DNA of 64,000 nt from Microbacterium sp. 5K110 (GTDB lineage: Bacteria; Actinomycetota; Actinomycetes; Actinomycetales; Microbacteriaceae). This document shows, one piece after another, positions 42,369 through 50,078 of this stretch (position 1 is its first letter; every line of letters starts with the position of its first letter). The translations under genes were made by a program, and so were the position numbers. The stretch is taken from contig NZ_VBUM01000001.1 of NCBI RefSeq assembly GCF_005774735.1, forward strand, positions 62,001-126,000, read 5' to 3'. The notes under the pieces were generated by a model. The model saw only the letters and a program-made list of their open reading frames with translations, did no database searches and was not told the DNA's origin.

Positions 42369-43357
42369 CAGGCACTCTCCTTGGCGAGACGTTGGCGGGC
42401 GGCTCGGGCGGCTCGGGCCGCGTCGAAGAAGCGGACGGTAGCGTCGAGGATCGTCTCCAAGTGCTCCCACTGGTCATCACTCAGCGCGGTGCCGACCTCG
42501 GCAGGGTCGTAGTGTGACCACCACTGATCGAGGTCGTTCCAGGTGAGGGTGAACGCCCGCACCGGATAGCGAACCGGCACGGCGCTCGGCGCTGGTGCGG
42601 GTGCCGGGCCTCGCTTGCGCCCTTGCTTCGCGCGGTCCAGTGCCTCCTGTGCGAGCAACTCCAGCTCGCCGGGTGGCTCGGGTTCCTCCTGCGGGATCGC
42701 CAGCATGGCGATCGTGCGGGCGTGCGCCGTGGTGATCGACGAGCCGCGGTCGATGGCGTCGAGTTCTGAGCGGGCGAAGCCGCGCACATCCTCCGGCTGT
42801 CGGGGGTCGTTGGCGATCCGCTGGAGGTCGTTGATCTGTTCCAGGCTCGTGTACGACTTGCGCCCGGTGACCATGAGCGCAGCCTGCGCGCGGGACTTGC
42901 CCGGAGCGCCGACGAGCGGTGGTGCCGTGACGGCACCACCGCTCGTTCCGGCGATCTTCCCGCCAGCACCGAACTGCGTCGCCGCCTGACGACGAGCGGC
43001 GTCCTCGGCCATGAGCGTCTTCAGCTCGCGGTACAGCGCCGCGGCCTCGGTCTGCGTGAATGGCTTGTGGAGCACGTTGTCGGCCTGCTCGGCCATGAGC
43101 CTCTGGAGCCGGTCGCTGATCCCGGAGCGCACGAAGACGTTGACCTTCTTATGGCCGAGCTTGCGCAGCGCCGCGATGCGTCGAGCGCCGCACACGAGCA
43201 CGCCGTCCGGTGTCACGGTCGGAGGCTGGAGAAGTCCATCACGTTCGATGGATGCTGCGAGTCCGTCGATGTCGCCCATCTCAATGCGATGACGGCTGCC
43301 GACGACGATGGAGTCGATGGTGCGTTCCAGCTCGATGTGCCCGGTGCTCGCCGCCAT
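42368..43357 (-). CDS. ParB-like N-terminal domain protein
   Basis: A 329-aa protein. The ParB/sulfiredoxin-fold domain spans ~5-105 (IVVGSRHRIEMGDIDGLAAS, DGVLVCGARRIAALRKLGHK), with box-II-like GxRRxxA, followed by an HTH-like helical part (KPFTQTEAAALYRELKTLMA). The C-terminal third is specific and contains WNDLDQWWSHYDPAEVGTAL. It probably binds element DNA for partition or transfer control; no parA is adjacent. ATG 43357 has GAGGTGAG upstream. Confidence 0.85.
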   Translation of the reverse strand: MAASTGHIELERTIDSIVVGSRHRIEMGDIDGLAASIERDGLLQPPTVTPDGVLVCGARRIAALRKLGHKKVNVFVRSGISDRLQRLMAEQADNVLHKPFTQTEAAALYRELKTLMAEDAARRQAATQFGAGGKIAGTSGGAVTAPPLVGAPGKSRAQAALMVTGRKSYTSLEQINDLQRIANDPRQPEDVRGFARSELDAIDRGSSITTAHARTIAMLAIPQEEPEPPGELELLAQEALDRAKQGRKRGPAPAPAPSAVPVRYPVRAFTLTWNDLDQWWSHYDPAEVGTALSDDQWEHLETILDATVRFFDAARAARAARQRLAKESA

Positions 43358-43361
43358 GTGC

Positions 43362-44192
43362 TCACCTCGCCCCCGCCAGAGTGGGCGCGTTCAGGCCGAG
43401 CAGCAGCACGAGGTCGTCATCGGTGAGCAGCGCACGCAGGGGCTCGCCGACAAGAAGGCGGAACAGCACGCCGCGGCCGACGGCGGTGTGGGCCTGATCG
43501 GGATCGGGGTTGCCGAGGATCGCACGGAGCAGCGCGTTCCAGCTCGTCGACGACAGATCGAGCACGGCCCGAGCGTGTGGGTCTCGCCGAAGCGATTCCG
43601 CTGCGCTCGCCCGCGACGGCGCGTCGCCGAGTCGAGTGCAGATGTGCTCGATGGCCGCGCGCGCCGTCTGCTCCGGCCAGTCGAGCAGCGCCAGTAGCTT
43701 GATCGCGTCCTCGACTGCACGGACGACGCCAGATACCTCGTCGTCCGATTCGTTCTCGTCCTCACCCGCGGGTGCGACCTGCAACGCTTCGTGGTAGTCG
43801 GTGAGCGGGTTCTCCCGGTCGCTGAACCGCTCCGGGTCGTGGAAGCCGCTGTATTGCGGTCTGCGCGCCTGATGCGTCGAGCACAGCAGCCCGTTGCCCC
43901 GTTCCTCGGCGATCAGTGTGACCTGCACGGCCCGGGTGACGACGGCCCACGGATCTTCCGCGTTGCGCACGGCCGGGGTGCGCATCGCGTCGAACGCGGC
44001 GCTCGCTGCCTCCCACGGGTCGAGGCCGTGCTTTCGCGCGAGGCTCGCGTACCGACCCGCAGTGTATTCCATGAGCGCCGCGACATCCACGTCGCGCCGC
44101 CACGCGCCTTTCCCATCGTCGTGCAGACGCTCCAGGAGCGCGCGCAGTCCCTCCGGGGTGCGGAACGACGTGGGAGCGGCCTGGGCAGACAT
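43362..44192 (-). CDS. Transfer-operon protein, unknown (sigma-like helical)
   Basis: A 276-aa helical protein: PEGLRALLERLHDDGKGAWR, YTAGRYASLARKHGLDPWEA, SAAFDAMRTPAVRNAEDPWA, then IKLLALLDWPEQTARAAIEH. The PWEAASAAFDAM.....DPWA pattern recalls the region 2-like part of sigma-factor-type proteins that I have seen near ParB-like genes on actinobacterial mobile elements. Start ATG 44192; the longer open frame to 44288 overlaps its neighbour. Four bases separate it from the ParB-like gene. Confidence 0.65.
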   Translation of the reverse strand: MSAQAAPTSFRTPEGLRALLERLHDDGKGAWRRDVDVAALMEYTAGRYASLARKHGLDPWEAASAAFDAMRTPAVRNAEDPWAVVTRAVQVTLIAEERGNGLLCSTHQARRPQYSGFHDPERFSDRENPLTDYHEALQVAPAGEDENESDDEVSGVVRAVEDAIKLLALLDWPEQTARAAIEHICTRLGDAPSRASAAESLRRDPHARAVLDLSSTSWNALLRAILGNPDPDQAHTAVGRGVLFRLLVGEPLRALLTDDDLVLLLGLNAPTLAGAR

Positions 44193-44199
44193 GGCGCGC

Positions 44200-44640
44200 T
44201 CACAGGCGGCGGAGCGGGTCGCGGCTGACAGAGGACTGGCGCGCGGGGGACTGCCCGAACGCGGAGAGCGGCGCGATGCCCTGGGCACGCCCGCGGATGC
44301 CGGGCCGGGTCACCGGAGTCGCCTGCGGCGAAGTCTGCCGACGTTCCTCAACGCGGCGCGCCAGCTCGGTGCGCAGGTCGATGCCGCGCCCGATCATGCG
44401 GGCCGAAGCGGATGGGAGCAGCTCGGTCGGGCGCACCCACACGACCTGGCTGCGGTCGTGCTCTGCGCTCAGCCGCTCCAGGAGTGGGTGGCCGCCGCGC
44501 CACGTCTGCGCGGCGAGCCACGGGTCCGTGTGGCGCGCCAGCTCCGAGATCTCAGCAGCCTCGCTCGGAGTCGGCTTCAGCGTGTGGAGGACATCGGCAA
44601 GCCGACGGGCGTGCTCGTCCTCCGGCAACTCATCGTTCAC
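44200..44640 (-). CDS. Small hydrophilic protein of the transfer operon
   Basis: A 146-aa protein (DEHARRLADVLHTLKPTPSE; LLERLSAEHDRSQVVWVRPT; RMIGRGIDLRTELARRVEER) with a disordered Arg/Ser-rich tail. Not recognised. The GTG at 44640 overlaps the stop of the DUF2637 gene (GTGA). Confidence 0.65.
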   Translation of the reverse strand: MNDELPEDEHARRLADVLHTLKPTPSEAAEISELARHTDPWLAAQTWRGGHPLLERLSAEHDRSQVVWVRPTELLPSASARMIGRGIDLRTELARRVEERRQTSPQATPVTRPGIRGRAQGIAPLSAFGQSPARQSSVSRDPLRRL

Positions 44641-45278
44641 AGCGCGCCTCCTTCCGATGCCGCGGAGAGCACGGGCGTCGCCAGCCAGCGGCCGACCGTG
44701 GACGGATGCACCCCCGCCGCGCGAGCGATCGCCTTATTCGTCATGCCGTCCTCCTTCAGTCGCAGGGCGAGTTCTCTGGGAGCAAGGTGCGCAGGCGGTT
44801 CCGGCGACTGGTACTCGACTGCGTTCGACACCAACACGGCAGGCTGCGCCGACGGCTCCGCACGGAACCGTCGGGTGAGCACGACGGTCAAGTGCGTGAT
44901 CGCCAGCAGCACGAGCGGAGGTACTGCGGCGACCGATCCTGCGAGTGCCGAAGGAACGTCGGCGTCAGCGGCGACGACCGCGTGGATCGCGTTGGCTGCT
45001 ACCGAGACCGCGGCACCGGCCATGAGCAGCAGCCACGGATACCAGGCGGCACGCTGCCCCGCGAGCGCGACGACGGACACTGTGGCAACGACGATGATGC
45101 CGTCCACGATGAGCGGCCATGCCCACGCCTGGCTCTCATCGACGCCGGAGCGTCGCGCGAGGTCGGCGAGCGCCGTGAACGACAGCCAGAAGGCGGCTGC
45201 GGCGATGAATACGGTCCCAGCTACCGCCGTCCACACGGCGATCCGCCCGCGCGGCTGTTGCATGCTGCCGGGGATCAC
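44637..45278 (-). CDS. DUF2637 (SpdB-like) membrane protein with C-terminal HTH
   Basis: A 213-aa protein with four TM helices (residues ~11-35, 45-65, 70-92, 103-124; VFIAAAAFWLSFTALADLAR, WPLIVDGIIVVATVSVVALA), the DUF2637 pattern found on Streptomyces plasmids and ICEs where such spread proteins aid intramycelial transfer. The soluble tail ends in a helix-turn-helix (RELALRLKEDGMTNKAIARA, then AGVHPSTVGRWLAT), so it may tether DNA to the membrane. GTG 45278 overlaps the PrimPol stop by four bases. Confidence 0.85.
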   Translation of the reverse strand: MIPGSMQQPRGRIAVWTAVAGTVFIAAAAFWLSFTALADLARRSGVDESQAWAWPLIVDGIIVVATVSVVALAGQRAAWYPWLLLMAGAAVSVAANAIHAVVAADADVPSALAGSVAAVPPLVLLAITHLTVVLTRRFRAEPSAQPAVLVSNAVEYQSPEPPAHLAPRELALRLKEDGMTNKAIARAAGVHPSTVGRWLATPVLSAASEGGAL

Positions 45279-46210
45279 GAGAGCACCTGACCAGATGAAG
45301 GCTGAGCTGCATGGCTGGGCACGGAACTGGCGGTAGGCGCGGACGGTGCGCCCCTCGCTACGCGGTGCGCCGAGCGGATCGTCGTCTCGATCTCCGGCGC
45401 GGGCAAGCCTGCGCGCTCGGCAGCCGGCCCCAGCGCGGCACGCACGCGGTCGGGCGGGATGCCCGCCTCGATGAGTCGACACGAGGCCCAGAACAGGCCG
45501 CGGTTGCGCTCGCCCTCGCCGCGCATCTCGACCCAGCGGGCGATCCGCTCCACGTCAACGCCGTCCGTACCCTCGACAGGGATGACGGGCGTCGGGCGCG
45601 CCGGTCGCGGATCGAGGAACTGCCGCAGCGCGCGGGCATCGACGGGAACCGCATCGCCTCGCCCGGAACCGATGAGGGCATACGCACTCGGCCCCGCATT
45701 GGTGGCGATGATCGAGGGCGGCACGATGACGTAGCCGCCCGATCCTCGGAAGTCGATGCCAGCACGCGGCACCTGCCAGGACGGCTGCACCAGCTCGGGA
45801 TCGGCCGGGTAGTAGGCATGGACTCCGCCCGAGGGCGTGCGGATGAACGCGGCCCAGCGATCCGTCAGCCCCTCGCGCCGGGCCAGCTCGAACGCTGCGA
45901 AGCCGCGGATCGCCCCGTGCACGTCGACATCCACGACCTCCAGCCCGGAGATCTGGCCCGTCGGCATCCCGATGTTGGCGCGCGGCCACCGCGCCCACCA
46001 GCGAGCGACCTGGCGCGGTTCGGTGCTCGCCTCGTGGAATCCCCGCTTGGTCAGCGGGCGCTTGCCTCCTGTGACGCAGGGAAAGACCGGGATGCCTGCC
46101 TCGGCGTAGCGACACGCTGCGGCGCTCGGTGACAGCCCGGTGAGCGAGGCGAGCAGGGCTGCGGCATCCATCGGCTGGCGCTCTCCGCGCGAGGCTTCCG
46201 GCATCGTCAT
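45275..46210 (-). CDS. Bifunctional DNA primase/polymerase (PrimPol)
   Basis: A 311-aa enzyme likely to prime replication of the excised element. Conserved PrimPol parts: AEAGIPVFPCVTGGKRPLTK, ARWPRANIGMPTG, the metal-binding GLEVVDVDVH, catalytic SGGVHAYY, and GIDFRGSGGYVIVPPS. The C-terminal ~90 residues are a primase-associated helical domain. No helicase module is fused. ATG 46210 has AGAGGAGG at ideal spacing. First gene of the long transfer operon, with a 160-bp leader back to the operator array. Confidence 0.92.
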   Translation of the reverse strand: MTMPEASRGERQPMDAAALLASLTGLSPSAAACRYAEAGIPVFPCVTGGKRPLTKRGFHEASTEPRQVARWWARWPRANIGMPTGQISGLEVVDVDVHGAIRGFAAFELARREGLTDRWAAFIRTPSGGVHAYYPADPELVQPSWQVPRAGIDFRGSGGYVIVPPSIIATNAGPSAYALIGSGRGDAVPVDARALRQFLDPRPARPTPVIPVEGTDGVDVERIARWVEMRGEGERNRGLFWASCRLIEAGIPPDRVRAALGPAAERAGLPAPEIETTIRSAHRVARGAPSAPTASSVPSHAAQPSSGQVLS

Positions 46211-46371
46211 CTCGGCACCTCCTCTGGCCTGGTCGTGAGCCGTGGGGCTCTTGTCGATCAGGTGCGCCGGGGTTCCCAAGAGACGGTCGCCGTCCGATGG
46301 GCAACGCAGTCAGGCTGCGGGGTCGCGCTGTGCTCATGGAATCGTCTCCTCCCGCTCACAGGGAAGCCGCG

Positions 46372-46476
46372 TTGAGCATGCTCAAAGCTCTCCTGAGATT
46401 CCGTTCTAACACCGCACGTTGAGCATGCGCAACAGTTGATTTGTGCATGCTCAACGGGTAAATTGAGCATGCACAA
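46372..46476. promoter_or_regulatory. Operator array: four TTGNGCATGCNCAA palindromes
   Basis: Sites at 46372-46385 (TTGAGCATGCTCAA, perfect), 46419-46432 (TTGAGCATGCGCAA), 46441-46454 (TTGTGCATGCTCAA) and 46463-46476 (TTGAGCATGCACAA). The last three start exactly 22 bp apart, two helical turns. They lie between the divergent PrimPol operon and the EspR-like regulator, the expected place for repressor binding. Iterons of a replication origin are an alternative reading. Confidence 0.85.
46436..46464 (+). promoter_or_regulatory. Sigma-70-type promoter for the regulator module
   Basis: TTGATT at 46436-46441, 17-base spacer, TAAATT at 46459-46464. One operator fills the spacer and another overlaps the -10, so repressor binding would shut this promoter. 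Confidence 0.75.
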
Positions 46477-46540
46477 CTGCCCTTGGGCCTGGGCTACGTC
46501 GATGCCTTGGTCCTCCCGAAGGGAAGGGGGGTCAGCGACG

Positions 46541-46972
46541 ATGACTGAAGACGAAGGTCAGGCTGCGGCTGACGACCTCGCCAAACGCCTGCGACTTCTG
46601 ATGGATGTCGCTGTTGCCGAGTCCGGCTCCGAACCGACCTACTCGCAGATCGCGGAGTATCTGAGACAACGTGGCATCAGCCTGTCTCGATCACGATGGA
46701 CGTACATGGTCAACGGCCACCGATACGTTCAAGACGCCGCGATCTTCGAGGGACTCGCGGACTTCTTCGACGTTGATGCTGCCTTTCTTGCGGGGGAGAG
46801 CGGCGTGGCTACCCCGGAGAAGGTCTCCGCCCAGCTCGACCTCGTGCGTTCGATGCGTGCAGCGAAGGTGAAGTCCTACGCTGCTCGCACACTCGGCGAC
46901 ATCTCGCCGAAGGCGCTCCAAGCCATCAGCAAGTTCCTGGACGAGGAAATGATGCGAACACCCGAGCACTGA
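46541..46972 (+). CDS. XRE/EspR-like DNA-binding regulator
   Basis: A 143-aa protein. The N-terminal HTH is TYSQIAEYLRQRGISLSRSR, with WTYMVNGHRY as recognition helix region, and IFEGLADFFDVDAAFLAGES follows as in EspR of mycobacteria; a C-terminal helical dimer domain is at ~95-140 (LVRSMRAAKVKSYAARTLGD). It is the likely repressor acting on the palindromes just upstream, and its neighbour is an ImmA-type protease that could cleave it. ATG 46541 has GGGAAGGGGG upstream. Confidence 0.85.
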   Translation: MTEDEGQAAADDLAKRLRLLMDVAVAESGSEPTYSQIAEYLRQRGISLSRSRWTYMVNGHRYVQDAAIFEGLADFFDVDAAFLAGESGVATPEKVSAQLDLVRSMRAAKVKSYAARTLGDISPKALQAISKFLDEEMMRTPEH

Positions 46973-47030
46973 CGGGTGTCGCGCACCACGGAGCCGAGGC
47001 CAGTAGCTGCTCGGCCGAGAGGGGGTAAAC

Positions 47031-47495
47031 GTGAACACCGAAGAGACCGTAACGGCCGCCGTCTCCGATCTGCGGCTCGGCAGCAGGTTCACGCTTGCGC
47101 ACCTTCTCCAGGCCATACAGGAACGGCGCCATCGCAGGCTCCGCGTCGTCGAACTCGCCGACCTCGACACCCGCGACGGCATCTGTGCGCTCTGGCTGGT
47201 CACCGACACCGAGGACTTCGTGCTCCACGCACGCAGCGACTCTGCACTGCACCGCCAGCAGTTCGTCCTTCACGAGTTGGCCCACATGATCCTCGGTCAC
47301 ACGGAGGGCGACGATTGCACAGCCGGGGACGTTTTGCTGCCCAACATCCCTCCTCACACGCGCGGACGCCTGCTCAAGCGACAGGACATTGACAGTGAGA
47401 CGGAGATCGCCGCCGAGTCGCTCGCAGATCGGCTGGCCGCGGGCATCCGAGGATCGGTGTTCGCCGAGTCCCGCTATTCGGAGATTTTCGGGTGA
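47031..47495 (+). CDS. ImmA/IrrE-family metallo-endopeptidase
   Basis: A 154-aa zinc protease. HELAH at residues 81-85 (VLHELAHMILGH) is the HExxH site; ETEIAAESLADRLA supplies the downstream acidic ligand region. In ICEBs1 and many prophages ImmA cleaves the partner XRE repressor to induce the element, and the same order is seen here. GTG start at 47031. The last four bases overlap the next gene (GTGA). Confidence 0.9.
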   Translation: MNTEETVTAAVSDLRLGSRFTLAHLLQAIQERRHRRLRVVELADLDTRDGICALWLVTDTEDFVLHARSDSALHRQQFVLHELAHMILGHTEGDDCTAGDVLLPNIPPHTRGRLLKRQDIDSETEIAAESLADRLAAGIRGSVFAESRYSEIFG

Positions 47496-48511
47496 TCCAG
47501 GCGCTCGTCGCGACGCTCATGTGGGCGCTCGTGGCGAGCCTGCTCATCTTCCGCCGCAAACGGGCGGATCGAAGCATCACCTACGCCTCCTTCACGATTG
47601 CCGTCGCGATGACCCTGAACGTCGACGCCATCTACCTCGTCACCGATCCGCTTCTTGGCGGCACGAACGTCACAACCCTCGTTTCGGATGGGCTGCTGAT
47701 GACCGGGATCTTCTTTCTCGGTCGAGGCGTCATGAAGGCTGACGAGTACCGCCCCAGGCTCGTGCGGGTCGCCGTGGGCATCCCGGTGCTCCTCACCTCG
47801 CTTCTTGCGATCACCACGACGTTCGTGTTCATCGACCGAGGCACAACCACGACTCGGTTCATGATCGACCTCGGCGCGCAACCCGCAGCAGCGGCCTACT
47901 CGATCATCAACTTCAGCTACTTCTTCCTCGTCATCACGACGATGATGATCCTCGCCGCGCGGCAATATCTGCGCAGCTCCGGCATCCAGCGTCTCCCCTC
48001 GGCTCTGCTGAGCCTGGGATCGGCGTTCGGCGGCGGACTGTGCCTGGCCGTGCTCATCATGGATGTCGCACACGTCACAGGACATCTCGATCTCATGCGC
48101 GCCGTCCAACGCGCCTACGAACCGCTCTCTCTACTCGCGTTCCTTTTCCTATGCGCGGGCTTCGCCGCGCAGCCTGTCGTCCGCCGCGCACAGCACGACA
48201 TGCGCCGGAAGCGCACCGTCGGCCTCGCGACACAGTTGGAGCCTCTCTGGAAGCGGGCGTCCCTCGTGCGGCCTGGGCTGAGCCAAGCAGACCCGCTCGC
48301 TGCGAGCGCGGATGACCTGGAGAGCCGTCTACACCGAGAGATCGTTGAGATCCGCGACGCGATGATCGACCCGCGCGTCACCTTCGACATCAGCGCAGCC
48401 GAGCGCGCCCTGCTGAATCGCGCCGAGAGCCACCTCCTCGGACTCGACACGAGAGCGACACGGACCACCGCTTCGCCAGGAGGCCGGGTCGGCCAGGAGG
48501 GCAGTTCGTGA
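47492..48511 (+). CDS. Seven-TM membrane protein (MAB_1171c-type)
   Basis: A 339-aa protein with about seven TM helices (residues 1-235) and a soluble ~100-residue C-terminus (LWKRASLVRPGLSQADPLAA; RLHREIVEIRDAMIDPRVTF). This fits the MAB_1171c family of putative transporters, which I associate with XRE plus ImmA/IrrE pairs in actinobacteria. A sensor that feeds a membrane signal into the ImmA switch is a reasonable inference, not shown. GTG start in GTGA overlap with the protease gene. Confidence 0.8.
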   Translation: MIQALVATLMWALVASLLIFRRKRADRSITYASFTIAVAMTLNVDAIYLVTDPLLGGTNVTTLVSDGLLMTGIFFLGRGVMKADEYRPRLVRVAVGIPVLLTSLLAITTTFVFIDRGTTTTRFMIDLGAQPAAAAYSIINFSYFFLVITTMMILAARQYLRSSGIQRLPSALLSLGSAFGGGLCLAVLIMDVAHVTGHLDLMRAVQRAYEPLSLLAFLFLCAGFAAQPVVRRAQHDMRRKRTVGLATQLEPLWKRASLVRPGLSQADPLAASADDLESRLHREIVEIRDAMIDPRVTFDISAAERALLNRAESHLLGLDTRATRTTASPGGRVGQEGSS

Positions 48512-49647
48512 TGCGACGGGTCGCGCTAGGTGCCGGACTCGTTGCGGCAGGCGCGTTGGGTGTCGGCTGGGTGATCGCGCGGCGGCTAACAGCCCCCAGC
48601 ACGCGGCGATACGACCTGACCGTCCGCGAGGTTGAGCGCGACGGCGACGGCCCTCTCATCGTGCTCGACCGAACTCGCCAGACCGCAGCCGAAGGCGCGT
48701 ACAACCTCTGGTTCGAGAACGGAGGCTGGGCGCAACTCTCCGAAGACGTGCTCAACCGTGGACCGACTCTGATCGCACGACGGGTGACGAGCACGGCATC
48801 GGGGCTCACTCTCAGGGCTGGCGATCACGTCTCCTGGAGCGGCATCTACTACGCGACCCCGCACGACGCCAGCCTTCATGCACACGACATCACCATCGAC
48901 ACCCCCGCGGGGCCTGCCCCCGCCTGGCGCATCGACGGCGACAGCGGCAGGTCGACGTGGGCGATCCACCTACATGGCCTCGGCAGCGTCCGAGCCGGAA
49001 CGCTTCGCGCCGTGCTCGCCGCGACCGAGCGCGGCTACACCTCGCTCGTCATCAGCTACCGAGCCGACGGCGAAGGCCCGGGAGTCGGCAACGGTCGCTC
49101 AACACTCGGCTTCACCGAGGCCGACGACGCCGCGGCCGCCATTGAGTACGCGATGCGGCACGGAGCCCGACAGGTCGTGCTGTTCGGATGGTCGATGGGC
49201 GCGGCCATCGCGCTCCAGCTCGCTCACCACCCGTCGTATCGACGCAGCATCGCCGGTCTCGTGCTCGACTCGCCCGTGCTCGACTGGACCGAGGTCATCA
49301 AGGCGAACTGCACCCGCAGCGGACTCCCCTCAGCCGCGGGCAGCCTCGCGATCCCGTGGCTGACGCTCCGCCCGCTGGCCCGGATGGTCGGCCTGCCCGA
49401 GAGCATCCCGATCCGATCCTTCGACTGGACGGTTCGTGCCGAGGAACTCACCGCGCCCACGCTCATCCTTCACGGCACCCACGACGACTCCGTACCGATA
49501 CGGCTCTCACAAGCACTCCGAGATGCTCGGCCTGGCCTTGTTTCGCTGGAGACCTTTGAGGCCGGACATACGCTCTCGTGGAACTCTGACCCCGACCGAT
49601 GGCAGAGCGCAGTGATCGCCTGGCTCGCCGCGCACGTCCCGTCTTGA
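48511..49647 (+). CDS. Membrane-anchored alpha/beta hydrolase
   Basis: A 378-aa serine hydrolase. An N-terminal TM anchor (VALGAGLVAAGALGVGWVIA) is followed by an alpha/beta-hydrolase core with nucleophile GWSMGAAIAL, acid HGTHDDSVPI and His in FEAGHTLSW; HLHGLGSVRAG is the oxyanion region. The substrate is unknown. TGATG coupling to the seven-TM gene (GTG 48508 is also usable) makes it the fourth member of the control module. A matching hydrolase in related modules would point to a conserved signalling set. Confidence 0.85.
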   Translation: MRRVALGAGLVAAGALGVGWVIARRLTAPSTRRYDLTVREVERDGDGPLIVLDRTRQTAAEGAYNLWFENGGWAQLSEDVLNRGPTLIARRVTSTASGLTLRAGDHVSWSGIYYATPHDASLHAHDITIDTPAGPAPAWRIDGDSGRSTWAIHLHGLGSVRAGTLRAVLAATERGYTSLVISYRADGEGPGVGNGRSTLGFTEADDAAAAIEYAMRHGARQVVLFGWSMGAAIALQLAHHPSYRRSIAGLVLDSPVLDWTEVIKANCTRSGLPSAAGSLAIPWLTLRPLARMVGLPESIPIRSFDWTVRAEELTAPTLILHGTHDDSVPIRLSQALRDARPGLVSLETFEAGHTLSWNSDPDRWQSAVIAWLAAHVPS

Positions 49648-50078
49648 CTGTCTCATCAAGGACTCTGGCATCTGCCTACGAGGCGTGCGTCTGCACTCGC
49701 GGCGTTCGGCGGCAGCCGGTGTGTAAGGTCGGCCTCCGCCAGCAGTCTCGCCATCCGCCGCGTGGGGCGCGGTGAGGTAGACGAGCGGCGGCCTGCCAAA
49801 CGTGACGGAGACCCTCTTGGTGCTCTGCCGGGGCGAGAGGTGCACCTCATTGGCGAGGGTTTCTGTCGTCGAGCCTCTCGCTGAGCAGGCGTGCGACGAG
49901 GGCTTCGCTGGTAGCGGTACGACCTTCAGGTTGCGGAGGATCTCTAGGTGGCCTGCTGGATCTACTCTGCCACTCGCGGCGGTGTGTTGGGCCGCACTTC
50001 TCTCAGAATTTCCCCTGCGGCGGACCGCCTCGGCGAGCTACCCTAGACGTAACCCCATCTCTGACGGAGGGAGTCATA
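49648..50078. other. 431-bp intergenic region before the defence island
   Basis: No convincing gene. Open frames exist on the minus strand (49507-49845, beginning MHLSPRQSTK) but run antisense into the hydrolase gene. TACCCT at 50039-50044 and GGAGGGAG at 50067-50074 serve the next gene. A decayed gene cannot be excluded. Confidence 0.5.

Noticed and set aside
49507-49845. Minus-strand frame beginning MHLSPRQSTK in the gap before the defence island
   Set aside because: It runs antisense into the hydrolase gene, has no clear ribosome site and no recognised similarity; at most a remnant.
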